Assembly (NCBI GenBank): GCA_050516505.1
Contig: CP191518.1
Span: 2,294,001 to 2,358,000, forward strand
DNA length: 64,000 nt
Reading direction: 5' to 3'
Origin: Scandinavium ludwigii_A
GTDB taxonomy: Bacteria > Pseudomonadota > Gammaproteobacteria > Enterobacterales > Enterobacteriaceae
Every line of letters begins with the position of its first letter. The first letter of the stretch is position 1. The notes under the pieces were generated by a model. That model ran no database searches. It worked only from the letters and a program-made list of their open reading frames with translations, and was not told the origin of the DNA. Position numbers and translations under genes: made by a program. Shown here in pieces: positions 41,414-50,281 of the stretch.

Positions 41414-42220
41414 CTACCAGGTATAACCCACCCCGGCAATCACATAAAACTCACCGCTGTGCTGCACTATCGGGCTGTCAGCGATGTCTTTATCGTAAAG
41501 CTCATAGTTCGCGGCAAATAAACCCAACCAGTGCGGGCTGAAACGGTAGGACGTCACCACCGCCGCCATCGGCGAGAAGGTCGTGCCGGTATCCCAGGCT
41601 TTACGCTGAGGCGTAGCTTCTTCCTTCGAAACCCCGCCAAAATAGTAGTTCGCCATGTTGTGGCTGCGGATCATCATCCCCATTCCCGGCATCACCAGCA
41701 GATTATCTCTGACTATCGGGAAGTCCGCCCAGAGCAACAGTTCCTGCCCGTTACTGCGGCCGGTCACATCGCTTGCGAATCGGGCGGTCAACAGCGCATA
41801 CGGCGTAATGATCGTCCCGCCAATCCCGGCTTCAAACTCCCCTTTTCGCTTATCCATTCCATGAAGGAAATCGGCGTCTGAGGGATCAAGGTTGCCAAAG
41901 CGGTAACGCCCGTAGCCATACAGTGCGACGTTATCGTCCAGACGGAAATAGTAGCGAGCGCGATCCCCGAGATACATCAGGTTATCGCCAAAATAGAGGC
42001 CGCCCGGAATAAAGTAGGTGCTGTTATCCTGATCTTTATAACGCGCCTGGCCGCCTATCGTCGCGGCACCGACCACAAAGCCCTTTGGCACCGGGCTTTG
42101 CGGATTATCTCTCGCCAGAATATCCATCGAGCCGAGATCCACTTCGGCAGCGGCACAAGTACTGAACAACCAGAGCGCGCTCAGTGCGGCTACGGTGTTG
42201 CGGTTTAGTGTCATTATCAT
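41414..42220 (-). CDS. MipA/OmpV-family outer-membrane protein
   Basis: 268 residues with signal peptide to TCAAA. The MipA/OmpV barrel shows in the spaced strand pattern DNVALYGYGRYRFGNLDPSD, GIGGTIITPYALLTARFASD, DTGTTFSPMAAVVTSYRFSP and the C-terminal FYVIAGVGYTW. MipA is a scaffold for murein enzymes MltA and PBP1B; other OmpV-like proteins are induced by osmolarity or antibiotics and are often tied to a local regulator. Its nearby regulator here is the ECF unit. Confidence 0.85.
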   Translation of the reverse strand: MIMTLNRNTVAALSALWLFSTCAAAEVDLGSMDILARDNPQSPVPKGFVVGAATIGGQARYKDQDNSTYFIPGGLYFGDNLMYLGDRARYYFRLDDNVALYGYGRYRFGNLDPSDADFLHGMDKRKGEFEAGIGGTIITPYALLTARFASDVTGRSNGQELLLWADFPIVRDNLLVMPGMGMMIRSHNMANYYFGGVSKEEATPQRKAWDTGTTFSPMAAVVTSYRFSPHWLGLFAANYELYDKDIADSPIVQHSGEFYVIAGVGYTW

Positions 42221-42352
42221 TCCTGAACGTGCTGTTGGCCTTCATTCGTGGCAAAAGTGCAGCACAAATGACCAGAGAAAACGTAAATATATCAACCCAT
42301 AAATGTAGACTGACGGACGCATAAAACCTATTTTTATTAACACAGGATCGTC

Positions 42353-42868
42353 TTAAATCCCTTTTTGCGCCGGGGCAAAGTAGCATTGCAGATAGCGCGT
42401 AAATTTACCGACAAAGCTGCCGGCGAACACCCCACCCACCACTACCGCCGCAGCGCTCATTCCCGGTTGTTGCAGGGTCTGAGGCGATACCGCCGCCATC
42501 ACGCCAAACACATATTTAATGGCAAATGCCGTCATCATTAACGGCAGCGCGGAATAATCGGCCTGACGATTCACTGTGCGCGGCGCACTCCCGCGACTCA
42601 CCCTATCCGATTTTATCAGCCAGATACCCAGCGCTGCCCCGATAATCAGCCCTGCAATCCACAACATCACCACACCCAGCGTCAGATGCCGATAAAGAAC
42701 AAGATCATACAGATCCCACGCCAGAAATATCAGGGGGATAATGGACAGCCGCTCCAGTGTCACCGTCGCGGGCTGTCGGGCTTTAATCCCACGAATCAAC
42801 AGAAACACAAACAGCACATACACCCATACCGGCGTTCCAACCAGCATATGAGCAATAAAATCGAGCAT
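42353..42868 (-). CDS. Membrane protein, DUF6622-like
   Basis: 171 residues from ATG 42868 (ggaacagcccatgc context); a 17-residue upstream extension looks non-coding. About five hydrophobic segments: MLVGTPVWVYVLFVFLLIRG, the LSIIPLIFLAWDLYDLVLYR region, GVVMLWIAGLIIGAALGIWL, the LPLMMTAFAIKYVFGVMAAV region, and GMSAAAVVVGGVFAGSFVGK. Similar uncharacterised proteins are common in proteobacteria; no reaction is known. The divergent region holds the LysR gene at 42938 on the same strand. Confidence 0.75.
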   Translation of the reverse strand: MLDFIAHMLVGTPVWVYVLFVFLLIRGIKARQPATVTLERLSIIPLIFLAWDLYDLVLYRHLTLGVVMLWIAGLIIGAALGIWLIKSDRVSRGSAPRTVNRQADYSALPLMMTAFAIKYVFGVMAAVSPQTLQQPGMSAAAVVVGGVFAGSFVGKFTRYLQCYFAPAQKGI

Positions 42869-42937
42869 GGGCTGTTCCTGGATGTGTGAAACAGAGTCGT
42901 GAGAAAAAGTCTGGCACAACGTTAATTACTTTGCGAA

Positions 42938-43891
42938 TCAGGTGCATTGATTACGCTGTCGTACCTCGCATAAATCACGTTGCTCAGAACATGGCTTCTG
43001 ACACACCGCCAGAACCGTTTGTCTCAGCCAGCGATGCGCCGGATCCGCTTCCATTCGGGGATGCCACAGCTGCGAAATGGTAATCGTCCGCGTGTTAAAC
43101 GGCAGTTCAAAGGCCTGTAGCCGGGCCTGATTATCGGTTTGAAACAGAAACGACGCCGGAACCAGCGCAATTAAATCTGAGGCCTTCGCCACCGCCAGCG
43201 CCGACGGGAAACCCGGAACCACACTGACAACTTTGCGCGCCAGTCCCAGCTCCGCCAGCGCTTCATCGACCGGACCTGAAGGCTGACCCCGACGTGAAGC
43301 AACCACGTGCCCCCACGCAATGTACTCCTCCACACTCACCTGCGCTTTCCCGGCCAATGGATGCCCATGGCGAACCACGCCGACGAAACGATCGCGATAC
43401 AGCGCCTGCACGCGAATTTCCGGCCCCATATTACTCAGCACGCCGATTTCGAGGTCCACCAGCCCTTCACGCAAAAAGCGTGAGCTCTTTTCAGGCTTCG
43501 GTGAAAAATGCAGGCAGACGCCCGGCGCCATGGCCGCCACTGCGGCAATCAGTGAAGGGCCGAAAGCTTCGATAAAACCGTCGTTCACGCGCAGTGTAAA
43601 TACGCGTTCCAGCTGTGCGATATTCAGCTCCGACGCTGACGGTTGCAGTACCGCCCTCGCCTCCAGCACGGCGTTACGCGCCCGGTCGCGGCTGGCCTCG
43701 GCGTAAGGCGTCAGCACCATATTTCGCCCCGCGCGCACCAGTAGCGGGTCACCAGTGACGTCGCGCAAGCGGCTCAGTGTTCGGCTCATGGCCGAGGTGC
43801 TCAAATTCAGACGTCGTGCCGCCCCGGCCACGCTTGCTTCCGTCAGCAGCGCATCCAGCGCAATCAGCAGATTAAAATCCGGATCGGTCAT
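42938..43891 (-). CDS. LysR-family regulator (divergent to MFS efflux gene)
   Basis: 317 residues from ATG 43891, chosen for gagggaa just upstream; an upstream in-frame start at 43978 adds 29 unrelated residues. HTH: LLIALDALLTEASVAGAARR followed by LNLSTSAMSRTLSRLRD, NodD/PcaQ-like, with a full sensor domain. It faces the MFS gene at 44020 across 128 bp, the usual arrangement for a regulator and its efflux target. Ligand unknown. Confidence 0.9.
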   Translation of the reverse strand: MTDPDFNLLIALDALLTEASVAGAARRLNLSTSAMSRTLSRLRDVTGDPLLVRAGRNMVLTPYAEASRDRARNAVLEARAVLQPSASELNIAQLERVFTLRVNDGFIEAFGPSLIAAVAAMAPGVCLHFSPKPEKSSRFLREGLVDLEIGVLSNMGPEIRVQALYRDRFVGVVRHGHPLAGKAQVSVEEYIAWGHVVASRRGQPSGPVDEALAELGLARKVVSVVPGFPSALAVAKASDLIALVPASFLFQTDNQARLQAFELPFNTRTITISQLWHPRMEADPAHRWLRQTVLAVCQKPCSEQRDLCEVRQRNQCT

Positions 43892-44019
43892 CGAAATATT
43901 CCCTCGGCATGAGATAAGGCGTTTGATACAACTATACAGTAGCAATGCTGTGTCTTCCGCCTTCTTTAGCCACGGCATAGACTTCCCTCATCAACACACC
44001 CACTAACGAGAATACTGTG

Positions 44020-45450
44020 ATGGAACTCTTTTCAGACAAACCGGGCGACGAAGGCCTGCCAGGCCGCGAACGGGCATTTGCAATGGCGGCGGTGATGACC
44101 TCCACCCTGATGGCCGTGTTTGACGGTTCGATGGTGAATATCGCCTTACCGCAAATGGCGCAATCTTTACAGGTCGCTGCGCCCCTTGCGGTCTGGTTCG
44201 CGAACGGTTATCTACTCTCCGCGGCCATGACGCTGGCCGTCTTTGCCGCGCTCGCCACCCGCTTTGGCTTTCGTCCAGTCTTTATTTTCGGTTTGAGCCT
44301 GTTCACTCTCACATCGCTCGGCTGCGCGATGTCGACTTCAGCAGAGATGCTTATCGTAATGCGCGTCCTTCAGGGCGTTGGCGGTGCGGCCACCTTAAGT
44401 ATTGCTCCTGCGATATTACGCTCAGTGTTTCCTGGCAGACTGCTCGGACGCATTCTGGGCCTGAATGCACTATTGATTGCTGCCAGCACCGCCGTCGCCC
44501 CAGTATTAGGTGGCACACTGCTCGGGACGCTGAGCTGGCAATGGCTGTTTGCCATCAACGTGCTGCCGGGCATGGTGGCGCTGTTTCTGGCCTTAAAAGC
44601 CATTCCCCGTCAACCCGCCATCAGCGATCAGCGATTTGATGCGATGGGGGCCGCTTTGTCTGCGACCCTGCTCGGCGCATTGATCATGGCAGCCAACGGT
44701 TTTGCCGATCCGCACGCCGTCGATCACTCACTCAGTACCACTGTGATGGGTTGGGGTTTGCTGGCGCTGGTCAGCGGTACGGCGTTTGTCTGGCATATTC
44801 GCCGGGTGGCAAAACCGTTGCTGCCCCCAGTTATCTTCACCTCAAGCCGATTTTCACTGGCGGCGCTGACTTCGCTGGCCTCGTTTATTAGCCAGGGCAT
44901 AACGTTTGTCGCCCTGCCGTTCCTGTTCCAGAGCGTGTACGGATACAGTGCATTTACCTCTGCACTGCTGTTTACGCCGTGGCCGTTGGGCATTGTGCTG
45001 GTCGCGCCCCACGCCGGACGGTTGGCGGATAAATACTCGCCGTCGATTATCTCAACTATTGGTTTGCTGGGGTTTGTTATCGGCTTAGCGCTGCTGGCAA
45101 CGTTGCCCCATCACGCTGCAGCCTGGGATATCGGCCTGCGTAGCCTGGTGTGCGGGATGGGATTTGGCTGTTTTCAGAGTCCGAACAACCGCGAAATGTT
45201 GTCCAACGTGGCGCGGGAATACAGCGGATACGCATCAGGCGTGCTGGCGATAATGCGCACCTTCGGGCAATGTCTCGGCGCGGCGTTAGTGGGCGTGTTG
45301 CTGGCGGCGATGGCTTCCGGTTCACACATCGCGCTGGAAGCTCAGGCCGTGAAGATGAGTTTATGGGTGGCGGTTGCCACGTCCGGGCTGGCAATACTGT
45401 TTAGTTTGAGCCGCCTGCGCCGTAAACAGCCACAAAACGCGCAGGCATAA
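44020..45450 (+). CDS. MFS drug-efflux transporter, DHA2-like
   Basis: 476 residues (ATG 44020; GTG 44017 directly before it is possible). About 14 hydrophobic segments. Motif FDGSMVNIALPQMAQSLQVA in the first helix and the DHA2 antiporter region STAVAPVLGGTLLG in helix 5 indicate a proton-driven exporter of the QacA/EmrB class. No EmrA-type partner is adjacent. Controlled in all likelihood by the divergent LysR protein. Substrate unknown. Confidence 0.88.
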   Translation: MELFSDKPGDEGLPGRERAFAMAAVMTSTLMAVFDGSMVNIALPQMAQSLQVAAPLAVWFANGYLLSAAMTLAVFAALATRFGFRPVFIFGLSLFTLTSLGCAMSTSAEMLIVMRVLQGVGGAATLSIAPAILRSVFPGRLLGRILGLNALLIAASTAVAPVLGGTLLGTLSWQWLFAINVLPGMVALFLALKAIPRQPAISDQRFDAMGAALSATLLGALIMAANGFADPHAVDHSLSTTVMGWGLLALVSGTAFVWHIRRVAKPLLPPVIFTSSRFSLAALTSLASFISQGITFVALPFLFQSVYGYSAFTSALLFTPWPLGIVLVAPHAGRLADKYSPSIISTIGLLGFVIGLALLATLPHHAAAWDIGLRSLVCGMGFGCFQSPNNREMLSNVAREYSGYASGVLAIMRTFGQCLGAALVGVLLAAMASGSHIALEAQAVKMSLWVAVATSGLAILFSLSRLRRKQPQNAQA

Positions 45451-45459
45451 GTGACAACG

Positions 45460-46008
45460 TCACACAAAGCCTTTGAGCTTAGCCAGGAGAAATGCCGTCA
45501 CCGAGGTCGCATCGCTGATTTTGCCCTGCGCAATCAAGGTTTCAAACTCAGTGATCGGCATCTGGCGGCAGGTCAGCCCGACTTCTTCTGCATCGAGCTG
45601 TTGGGTGCTGGAGACAAAATCCGTCGCCAGCCAGATGTGATAGCCCTGGCTGGAGTAGCCCTGAGCCAGTTTTTGATAGCCAATCTGCTCCATTTTTTGC
45701 GCCAGCAAACCGGTCTCTTCCGCCAGTTCACCCCGGGCGACGGCAATCGGATCGGCATTCGGGTCCAGCTCCCACGATCCCTGCGGCAATTCAATCGTTC
45801 GGATCCCAAGCGGATAGCGATACTGTTCCACCACCCAGATAAAGCCTGCCGACACCGGGACAATAATCGCGAAATCGGGTTTCTCAATCACCGAATACAC
45901 GCCGTGCGAACCGTCGGCGCGTTCAATACGATCTTCTTTCAGGCGCATCCATTGATTACTGTAAATCTCCTGCGAACTCAGGGTTTTAATCTCACTCATA
46001 GGACTCAT
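45460..46008 (-). CDS. Nudix-fold hydrolase with degenerate Nudix box
   Basis: 182 residues (ATG 46008 or 45999). Overall fold of ADP-ribose pyrophosphatase-like Nudix proteins: DFAIIVPVSAGFIWVVEQYR, LPQGSWEL, ARGELAEETGLLA. Against the Nudix box GX5EX7REUXEEXGU the loop is two residues longer, the first Glu is missing and the REU Arg is Gly (GELAEE). The downstream EE pair is kept. This may lower or change pyrophosphatase activity. The gene is convergent with the MFS gene (9 bp) and downstream of the osmC terminator. Confidence 0.85.
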   Translation of the reverse strand: MSPMSEIKTLSSQEIYSNQWMRLKEDRIERADGSHGVYSVIEKPDFAIIVPVSAGFIWVVEQYRYPLGIRTIELPQGSWELDPNADPIAVARGELAEETGLLAQKMEQIGYQKLAQGYSSQGYHIWLATDFVSSTQQLDAEEVGLTCRQMPITEFETLIAQGKISDATSVTAFLLAKLKGFV

Positions 46009-46017
46009 TAATGATTA

Positions 46018-46047
46018 TTGAAAACAAAAGCCCGCAATCTGCGGGCT
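46018..46047 (-). terminator. Intrinsic terminator of osmC
   Basis: agcccgc-aatct-gcgggct (46029-46047) is a 7-bp stem. On the minus strand it is followed by ttttgttttc (46019-46028 complement), placing an intrinsic terminator downstream of osmC. Confidence 0.75.
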
Positions 46048-46052
46048 ATCTT

Positions 46053-46086
46053 GCCCGATGACGCTAGCGCGTATCGGGCCTACGGG
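46053..46086. repeat. REP (palindromic) element
   Basis: gcccgatgacgctagcgcgt (46053-46072), then atcgggcctacggg, matches the REP/BIME consensus stem and GGCCTACGGG tail of E. coli and relatives. A further hairpin gcctggc...gccaggc lies at 46095-46119. It sits between osmC and its terminator. Confidence 0.8.
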
Positions 46087-46128
46087 AGCGGGAGGCCTGG
46101 CAAGGGTACGCCGCCAGGCATTTTCCCG

Positions 46129-46557
46129 TTAGTTGAGCTGATAATCGAGAGTGATTTCAGCTTTCAGGACCTGAGACACCGGGCAGCCGGCTTTTGCTTT
46201 CTGGATTATGCCATCGAAGGTGCCGGCATCGATATCCGGTACCGCAATTTTGCTTTGCAGGGCCACTTTGGTTATCGAGAATCCACCGCTGACCTGGTCC
46301 AGTGAGACCGTCGCTTCGGTATCAATTGAGGTCGCCGTAAATCCGGCTTCGCTCAGCATCAGCGAAAGTGCCATCGAAAAACAGGAGGCATGCGCCGCCG
46401 CAATCAGCTCCTCAGGATTGGTGCCTTTCGCACCTTCAAAGCGGGTGTTAAACCCGTACGGTTGCTGGTTCAGAACGCCGCTCTCCGTCGAGACGGTGCC
46501 TTTGCCACGTTTCAGATCGCCTTCCCAGTGTGCCTGACCTTTCTTGTGGATCGTCAT
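46129..46557 (-). CDS. osmC: Peroxiredoxin OsmC
   Basis: 142 residues, near-identical to E. coli OsmC (MTIHKKGQAHWEGDLKRGKG). Thiol peroxidase with catalytic Cys59 (AAHASCFSMAL) and Cys125 (KAGCPVSQV). It reduces organic hydroperoxides; in E. coli it is induced by osmotic shock and stationary phase through Rcs, RpoS and NhaR. It stands as a single gene with its own terminator. Confidence 0.97.
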   Translation of the reverse strand: MTIHKKGQAHWEGDLKRGKGTVSTESGVLNQQPYGFNTRFEGAKGTNPEELIAAAHASCFSMALSLMLSEAGFTATSIDTEATVSLDQVSGGFSITKVALQSKIAVPDIDAGTFDGIIQKAKAGCPVSQVLKAEITLDYQLN

Positions 46558-46613
46558 CGTTCACTCCTTTTATCCGTTTGGGGTACTAAGTATAGAACAC
46601 GCCTTTCAGGCCG

Positions 46614-47666
46614 TTAGCCATAGGCGTTGAGAGATGCCATATCAATCACGAAGCGGTACTTCACGTCACTTTTCAGCAGGCGCTCGTAAGCTTCGTTGAT
46701 ATCCTGAATTCTGATGACCTCTACGTCCGCCGCAATGCCTTTTTCCGCGCAGAAATCGAGCATCTCCTGCGTCTCCGCGATGCCACCAATCGCTGAACCC
46801 GCCACCGAACGGCGGTTAATCAACAGCGGAATGGTGTTCACTTCCGGCAAATCGCCGAGCAGACCGACAAACACCAGCGTACCGTCGAGGGTCAGTGTTG
46901 GCATATACGCATTAACATCATGCGTGTACGGAACGGTGTCGATAATCAGATCAAACTGATTTTTCACGGCGTTCATTTGTTCCGGGTCCGTGGAGAGCAC
47001 CACATGGCTGGCACCCAGACGGCGCGCATCCGCCTCTTTCCCCGGCGAACGGGTAAACAGCGTCACTTCTGCGCCCAGCGCGTGCGCCAGCTTCAGGCCC
47101 ATATGCCCGAGTCCGCCAAGGCCAATCACGGCGACTTTGCTGTTGGCATCAATCTTCCAGTGACGCAGCGGCGACCAGGTGGTGATCCCGGCGCACAGGA
47201 GTGGCGCGGCACCTTTCAAATCCAGCCCGTCGGGAATGCGCAGAACGAAATCCTGACTCGCAAGAATGGTTTGTGAATAGCCACCGTAGGTGGTTTGGTG
47301 GTCGTGGCGATCCTGTCCATTGTAAGTCTGCGTGTTGCCTTCTTCGCAATACTGCTCCAGCCCGTTTTTACAGGGTGAACAGGTGCGACAGGAGTCGACC
47401 ATACAACCAATGGCCGCGAGATCGCCGGGCTTAAATTTGGTAACGCTGTCACCGATAGCCGTCACCCGACCGACAATTTCATGCCCCGGAACAAGGGGAT
47501 AGGTACTGAATCCCCAGTCGTTCCGAGCCTGGTGTAAATCGGAGTGACACACGCCGCAGTACAACACCTCGATAGTCACATCGTCCGGACGCGGTACGCG
47601 GCGGTCAAAGGAGAACGGGGCCAGCGGCGCGGTGGGATTTTGTGCTGCATATCCTAAAACTTTCAT
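46614..47666 (-). CDS. Zinc-dependent NAD(P)H alcohol dehydrogenase (YahK/CAD-like)
   Basis: 350 residues, medium-chain dehydrogenase. Catalytic-zinc ligands in CGVCHSDLHQ and GHEIVGRV, structural-zinc Cys cluster CRTCSPCKNGLEQYC, Rossmann motif VIGLGGLGHMG, and a typical CAD end INEAYERLLKSDVKYRFVID. Family members reduce a broad range of aldehydes. It resembles YahK but is clearly not an orthologue. It precedes osmC on the same strand with a 56-bp gap. Confidence 0.9.
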   Translation of the reverse strand: MKVLGYAAQNPTAPLAPFSFDRRVPRPDDVTIEVLYCGVCHSDLHQARNDWGFSTYPLVPGHEIVGRVTAIGDSVTKFKPGDLAAIGCMVDSCRTCSPCKNGLEQYCEEGNTQTYNGQDRHDHQTTYGGYSQTILASQDFVLRIPDGLDLKGAAPLLCAGITTWSPLRHWKIDANSKVAVIGLGGLGHMGLKLAHALGAEVTLFTRSPGKEADARRLGASHVVLSTDPEQMNAVKNQFDLIIDTVPYTHDVNAYMPTLTLDGTLVFVGLLGDLPEVNTIPLLINRRSVAGSAIGGIAETQEMLDFCAEKGIAADVEVIRIQDINEAYERLLKSDVKYRFVIDMASLNAYG

Positions 47667-47928
47667 GAAGTGACCTCACGATGAACAAAATGGCGAAAAC
47701 CTCAGCGCCAATCAAAAAGCATAGTTCAGACACATGACAGCGTGACGTCCGTCGCACAAAGGGTTAAACCTCAGAGAGTTCCTGAAAGCGCCAGCTGATG
47801 TTGCTATTTCGAGCAGAATGGTCAACTATCAATCTCGCAGGCAAGTAGATTGTCTGCGCTTAAGGGTAAATTTCGCCCGGTACCTCCGGGATTGACCTTG
47901 AAACCATTCACAGGATTAAGGAGTCAGC

Positions 47929-48069
47929 ATGAAATCGAACCGTCAGGCACGTCATATCCTCGGCTTGAACTACAAGCTTTCAAACCAGAAAAAAGTCCTT
48001 ATCGAAGGCGATGCGGAAACGCAGCATAACCATACTCATGCCACCGGCCGCAAACGCCGCACCGAGTAA
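47929..48069 (+). CDS. sra: Stationary-phase ribosome-associated protein Sra (S22)
   Basis: 46 residues, too short for most gene callers. MKSNRQARHILGLNYKLSNQ and the C-terminal ATGRKRRTE match E. coli Sra (RpsV), a basic protein bound to the 30S subunit in stationary phase. aaggagtcagc gives a strong ribosome site. Followed by an intrinsic terminator. The K-12 neighbour bdm is missing here. The middle region is longer than in K-12 (DAETQHNHTHATG). Confidence 0.93.
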   Translation: MKSNRQARHILGLNYKLSNQKKVLIEGDAETQHNHTHATGRKRRTE

Positions 48070-48106
48070 CATCCCGGCTTTTTAGCCCTTTCATCGATAA
48101 AGACCG

Positions 48107-48139
48107 ACACCATCGTTTACATAAGATGGTGTTTTTTTT
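48107..48139 (+). terminator. Intrinsic terminator of sra
   Basis: acaccatc (48107-48114) and gatggtgt (48125-48132) form an 8-bp stem followed by an uninterrupted T-run to 48139. Confidence 0.9.
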
Positions 48140-48264
48140 AGTTTCTGAACCGCAGCGTTTACCCTTTTTATTAACACTTGCTTTATACTTTGCCGCGCCG
48201 AAGTACCCGCCAGCCCTCTCGATTCGCCTACCTGGGCAGGCCGTGATGACAAAGGATCAGTGAG

Positions 48265-49962
48265 ATGTTACTCAACCATAAAAACAACCGTTCTCTTTAT
48301 ATCCCCTATGCAGGCCCCGTTTTACTGGAGTTTCCCCTCCTCAACAAAGGCAGCGCGTTTAGCCAGGAGGAGCGTCGCAACTTTAACCTCTTAGGCCTTC
48401 TGCCCGCCGTCGTGGAAACCATCGAAGAACAGGCTGAACGCGCCTGGATCCAGTACCAGGGCTTCAAGACCGAAATCGACAAACATATTTACCTGCGCAA
48501 TATCCAGGACACTAACGAAACCCTCTTTTACCGTTTGGTCGAAAACCACCTCGACGAGATGATGCCGGTTATCTACACCCCGACCGTCGGCGCCGCCTGT
48601 GAGCGTTTCTCCGAGATTTATCGCCGTTCTCGTGGCGTGTTTATCTCTTACGAAAACCGTCACAACATGGACGACATTCTGCAAAACGTACCCAACCACA
48701 ACATCAAAGTGATCGTGGTCACCGACGGCGAGCGCATTCTTGGCCTCGGCGATCAGGGCATTGGCGGCATGGGTATTCCTATCGGTAAACTGTCGCTGTA
48801 CACCGCCTGTGGCGGGATCAGCCCGGCGTACACCCTGCCGGTCGTGCTCGATGTCGGCACCAATAACCAGCAGTTGCTTAACGACCCGCTGTACATGGGC
48901 TCGCGCCAGCCGCGTATTACCGACGATGAGTATTATCAGTTTGTCGATGATTTCATCCAGGCGGTGAAACAGCGCTGGCCGAACGTGCTGCTGCAGTTCG
49001 AAGATTTCGCCCAGAAGAACGCCATGCCGCTGCTGAACCGCTATCGGGACGAGATTTGCTCGTTCAACGATGATATTCAGGGCACCGCGTCAGTGACCGT
49101 CGGCACGCTGATTGCCGCCAGCCACGCGGCGGGCAGCCAACTTAGCGAGCAGAAAATTGTCTTCCTTGGGGCGGGTTCTGCCGGTTGTGGGATTGCCGAG
49201 CAAATCATCGCGCAGATCCAGCGCGAAGGCCTGACCGAAAAACAGGCGCGTGCGCGTGTGTTTATGGTTGACCGCTTCGGCCTGCTGACCGACCAGATGC
49301 CAAACCTGCTGGCGTTCCAGAACAAGCTGGTGCAAAAGCGCGACAACCTGAAAGACTGGGACACCGCAGAAGACGTGCTTTCCCTGCTGGACGTGGTGCG
49401 TAACGCGAAGCCGGACATTCTGATTGGCGTCTCCGGCCAGACCGGGCTATTCACCGAAGAAATCATTCGTGAAATGCACAAGCATTGCCCGCGCCCAATC
49501 GTGATGCCGCTGTCTAACCCGACGTCTCGCGTAGAAGCGACGCCGCAGGACATCATCAACTGGACCGAAGGCTGTGCGCTGGTTGCCACCGGCAGTCCGT
49601 TCGCGCCGGTCACATGGAAAGATAAAACGTATCCGATTGCCCAGTGCAACAACTCGTACATCTTCCCGGGCATTGGTCTGGGCGTGATTGCCTCTGGCGC
49701 GTCGCGCATCACCGACGAAATGCTGATGTCGGCGAGCGAAACGCTGGCCAAGCACTCACCGCTGGTGAACAACGGCGAAGGCTTGGTATTACCGGAGTTG
49801 AAGGATATTCATACCGTCTCGCGGGCAATTGCATTTGCGATTGGCAAAATGGCCCAGCAGCAAGGCGTGGCGGTGAAAACGTCGGCCGAAGCCTTGCAAC
49901 AGGCGATTGATGACAACTTCTGGCAGCCGGAATACCGCAGCTACCGTCGTACCTCGATTTAA
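48265..49962 (+). CDS. maeA: NAD-dependent malate dehydrogenase (decarboxylating), malic enzyme
   Basis: 565 residues, orthologue of E. coli MaeA (SfcA). It oxidatively decarboxylates malate to pyruvate with NAD. Conserved segments: YTPTVGAACERFSEIYRRSR (active-site Tyr), FNDDIQGTASVTVG (metal and substrate), and IVFLGAGSAGCGIAEQI (NAD Rossmann motif). Aaaggatcagtgag precedes the ATG. It sits between sra and an ABC-F gene and is closed by a long dyad at 49977. Confidence 0.97.
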   Translation: MLLNHKNNRSLYIPYAGPVLLEFPLLNKGSAFSQEERRNFNLLGLLPAVVETIEEQAERAWIQYQGFKTEIDKHIYLRNIQDTNETLFYRLVENHLDEMMPVIYTPTVGAACERFSEIYRRSRGVFISYENRHNMDDILQNVPNHNIKVIVVTDGERILGLGDQGIGGMGIPIGKLSLYTACGGISPAYTLPVVLDVGTNNQQLLNDPLYMGSRQPRITDDEYYQFVDDFIQAVKQRWPNVLLQFEDFAQKNAMPLLNRYRDEICSFNDDIQGTASVTVGTLIAASHAAGSQLSEQKIVFLGAGSAGCGIAEQIIAQIQREGLTEKQARARVFMVDRFGLLTDQMPNLLAFQNKLVQKRDNLKDWDTAEDVLSLLDVVRNAKPDILIGVSGQTGLFTEEIIREMHKHCPRPIVMPLSNPTSRVEATPQDIINWTEGCALVATGSPFAPVTWKDKTYPIAQCNNSYIFPGIGLGVIASGASRITDEMLMSASETLAKHSPLVNNGEGLVLPELKDIHTVSRAIAFAIGKMAQQQGVAVKTSAEALQQAIDDNFWQPEYRSYRRTSI

Positions 49963-49976
49963 CATTTATGTCTGAC

Positions 49977-50021
49977 GGCGCTGCGCCTACAAGAACTAAT
50001 AGGTCTTGCAGACGTAGCGCC
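49977..50021. repeat. Long imperfect inverted repeat after maeA (REP-like terminator)
   Basis: Two 21-nt arms (49977-49997 and 50001-50021) match at 17 positions around the loop aat. The arms begin ggcgctgcg and end cgtagcgcc. It resembles a degenerate REP unit and probably ends the maeA transcript, insulating the ABC-F leader from it. Confidence 0.6.
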
Positions 50022-50085
50022 AATCAACAATCCCCGCTACACTCTTTCCACCCATTAATCTGCTGAAAATAAAAAGGAGGATCCC

Positions 50086-50169
50086 ATGCTGTATTGTGAA
50101 AAGTTTACTTTTTCACGTACTTTTGGCGATCGCACCTGCTCAAGCGTTATCCGTACCGTGCTGCGATAA
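50086..50169 (+). CDS. Putative leader peptide of the ABC-F gene
   Basis: 27 residues, MLYCEKFTFSRTFGDRTCSS plus 7 more ending in Arg. The start ATG 50086 is preceded by an unusually strong ribosome site aaaaaggaggatccc. No similarity to a known protein. Its 3' codons (50138-50151) form the left side of the first leader hairpin, as in translational attenuators of antibiotic-responsive ABC-F and erm genes. Two Cys and many Arg/Thr codons are noticeable. The coding status rests on the ribosome site, the frame and the overlap with RNA structure. Confidence 0.6.
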   Translation: MLYCEKFTFSRTFGDRTCSSVIRTVLR

Positions 50170-50277
50170 CTTCTGCTTGAGCGAAGAAAACCAAGACTGA
50201 ATCCCTTCCCTCGGCTTACCGGGTTATCGTCGGCGTTAACTGACGAGGCGTTCTTACGCCAGTAACACTTGAGTAAG
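50138..50277 (+). promoter_or_regulatory. Candidate attenuation leader with competing hairpins
   Basis: Hairpin 1: gctcaagc (50138-50145) with gcttgagc (50175-50182), continued by gttatc (50146-50151) with gataac (50165-50170). Hairpin 2: gttaactg (50235-50242) with cagtaac (50260-50266), closing ggcgt-tctt-acgcc. Alternatives: ctcaag (50139-50144) can pair with cttgag (50268-50273), which overlaps the weak ribosome site gagtaag of the ABC-F gene, and gataac can pair with gttatc at 50223-50228. No T-run follows, so a translational rather than transcriptional switch is the better guess. Confidence 0.55.
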
Positions 50278-50281
50278 TTCT

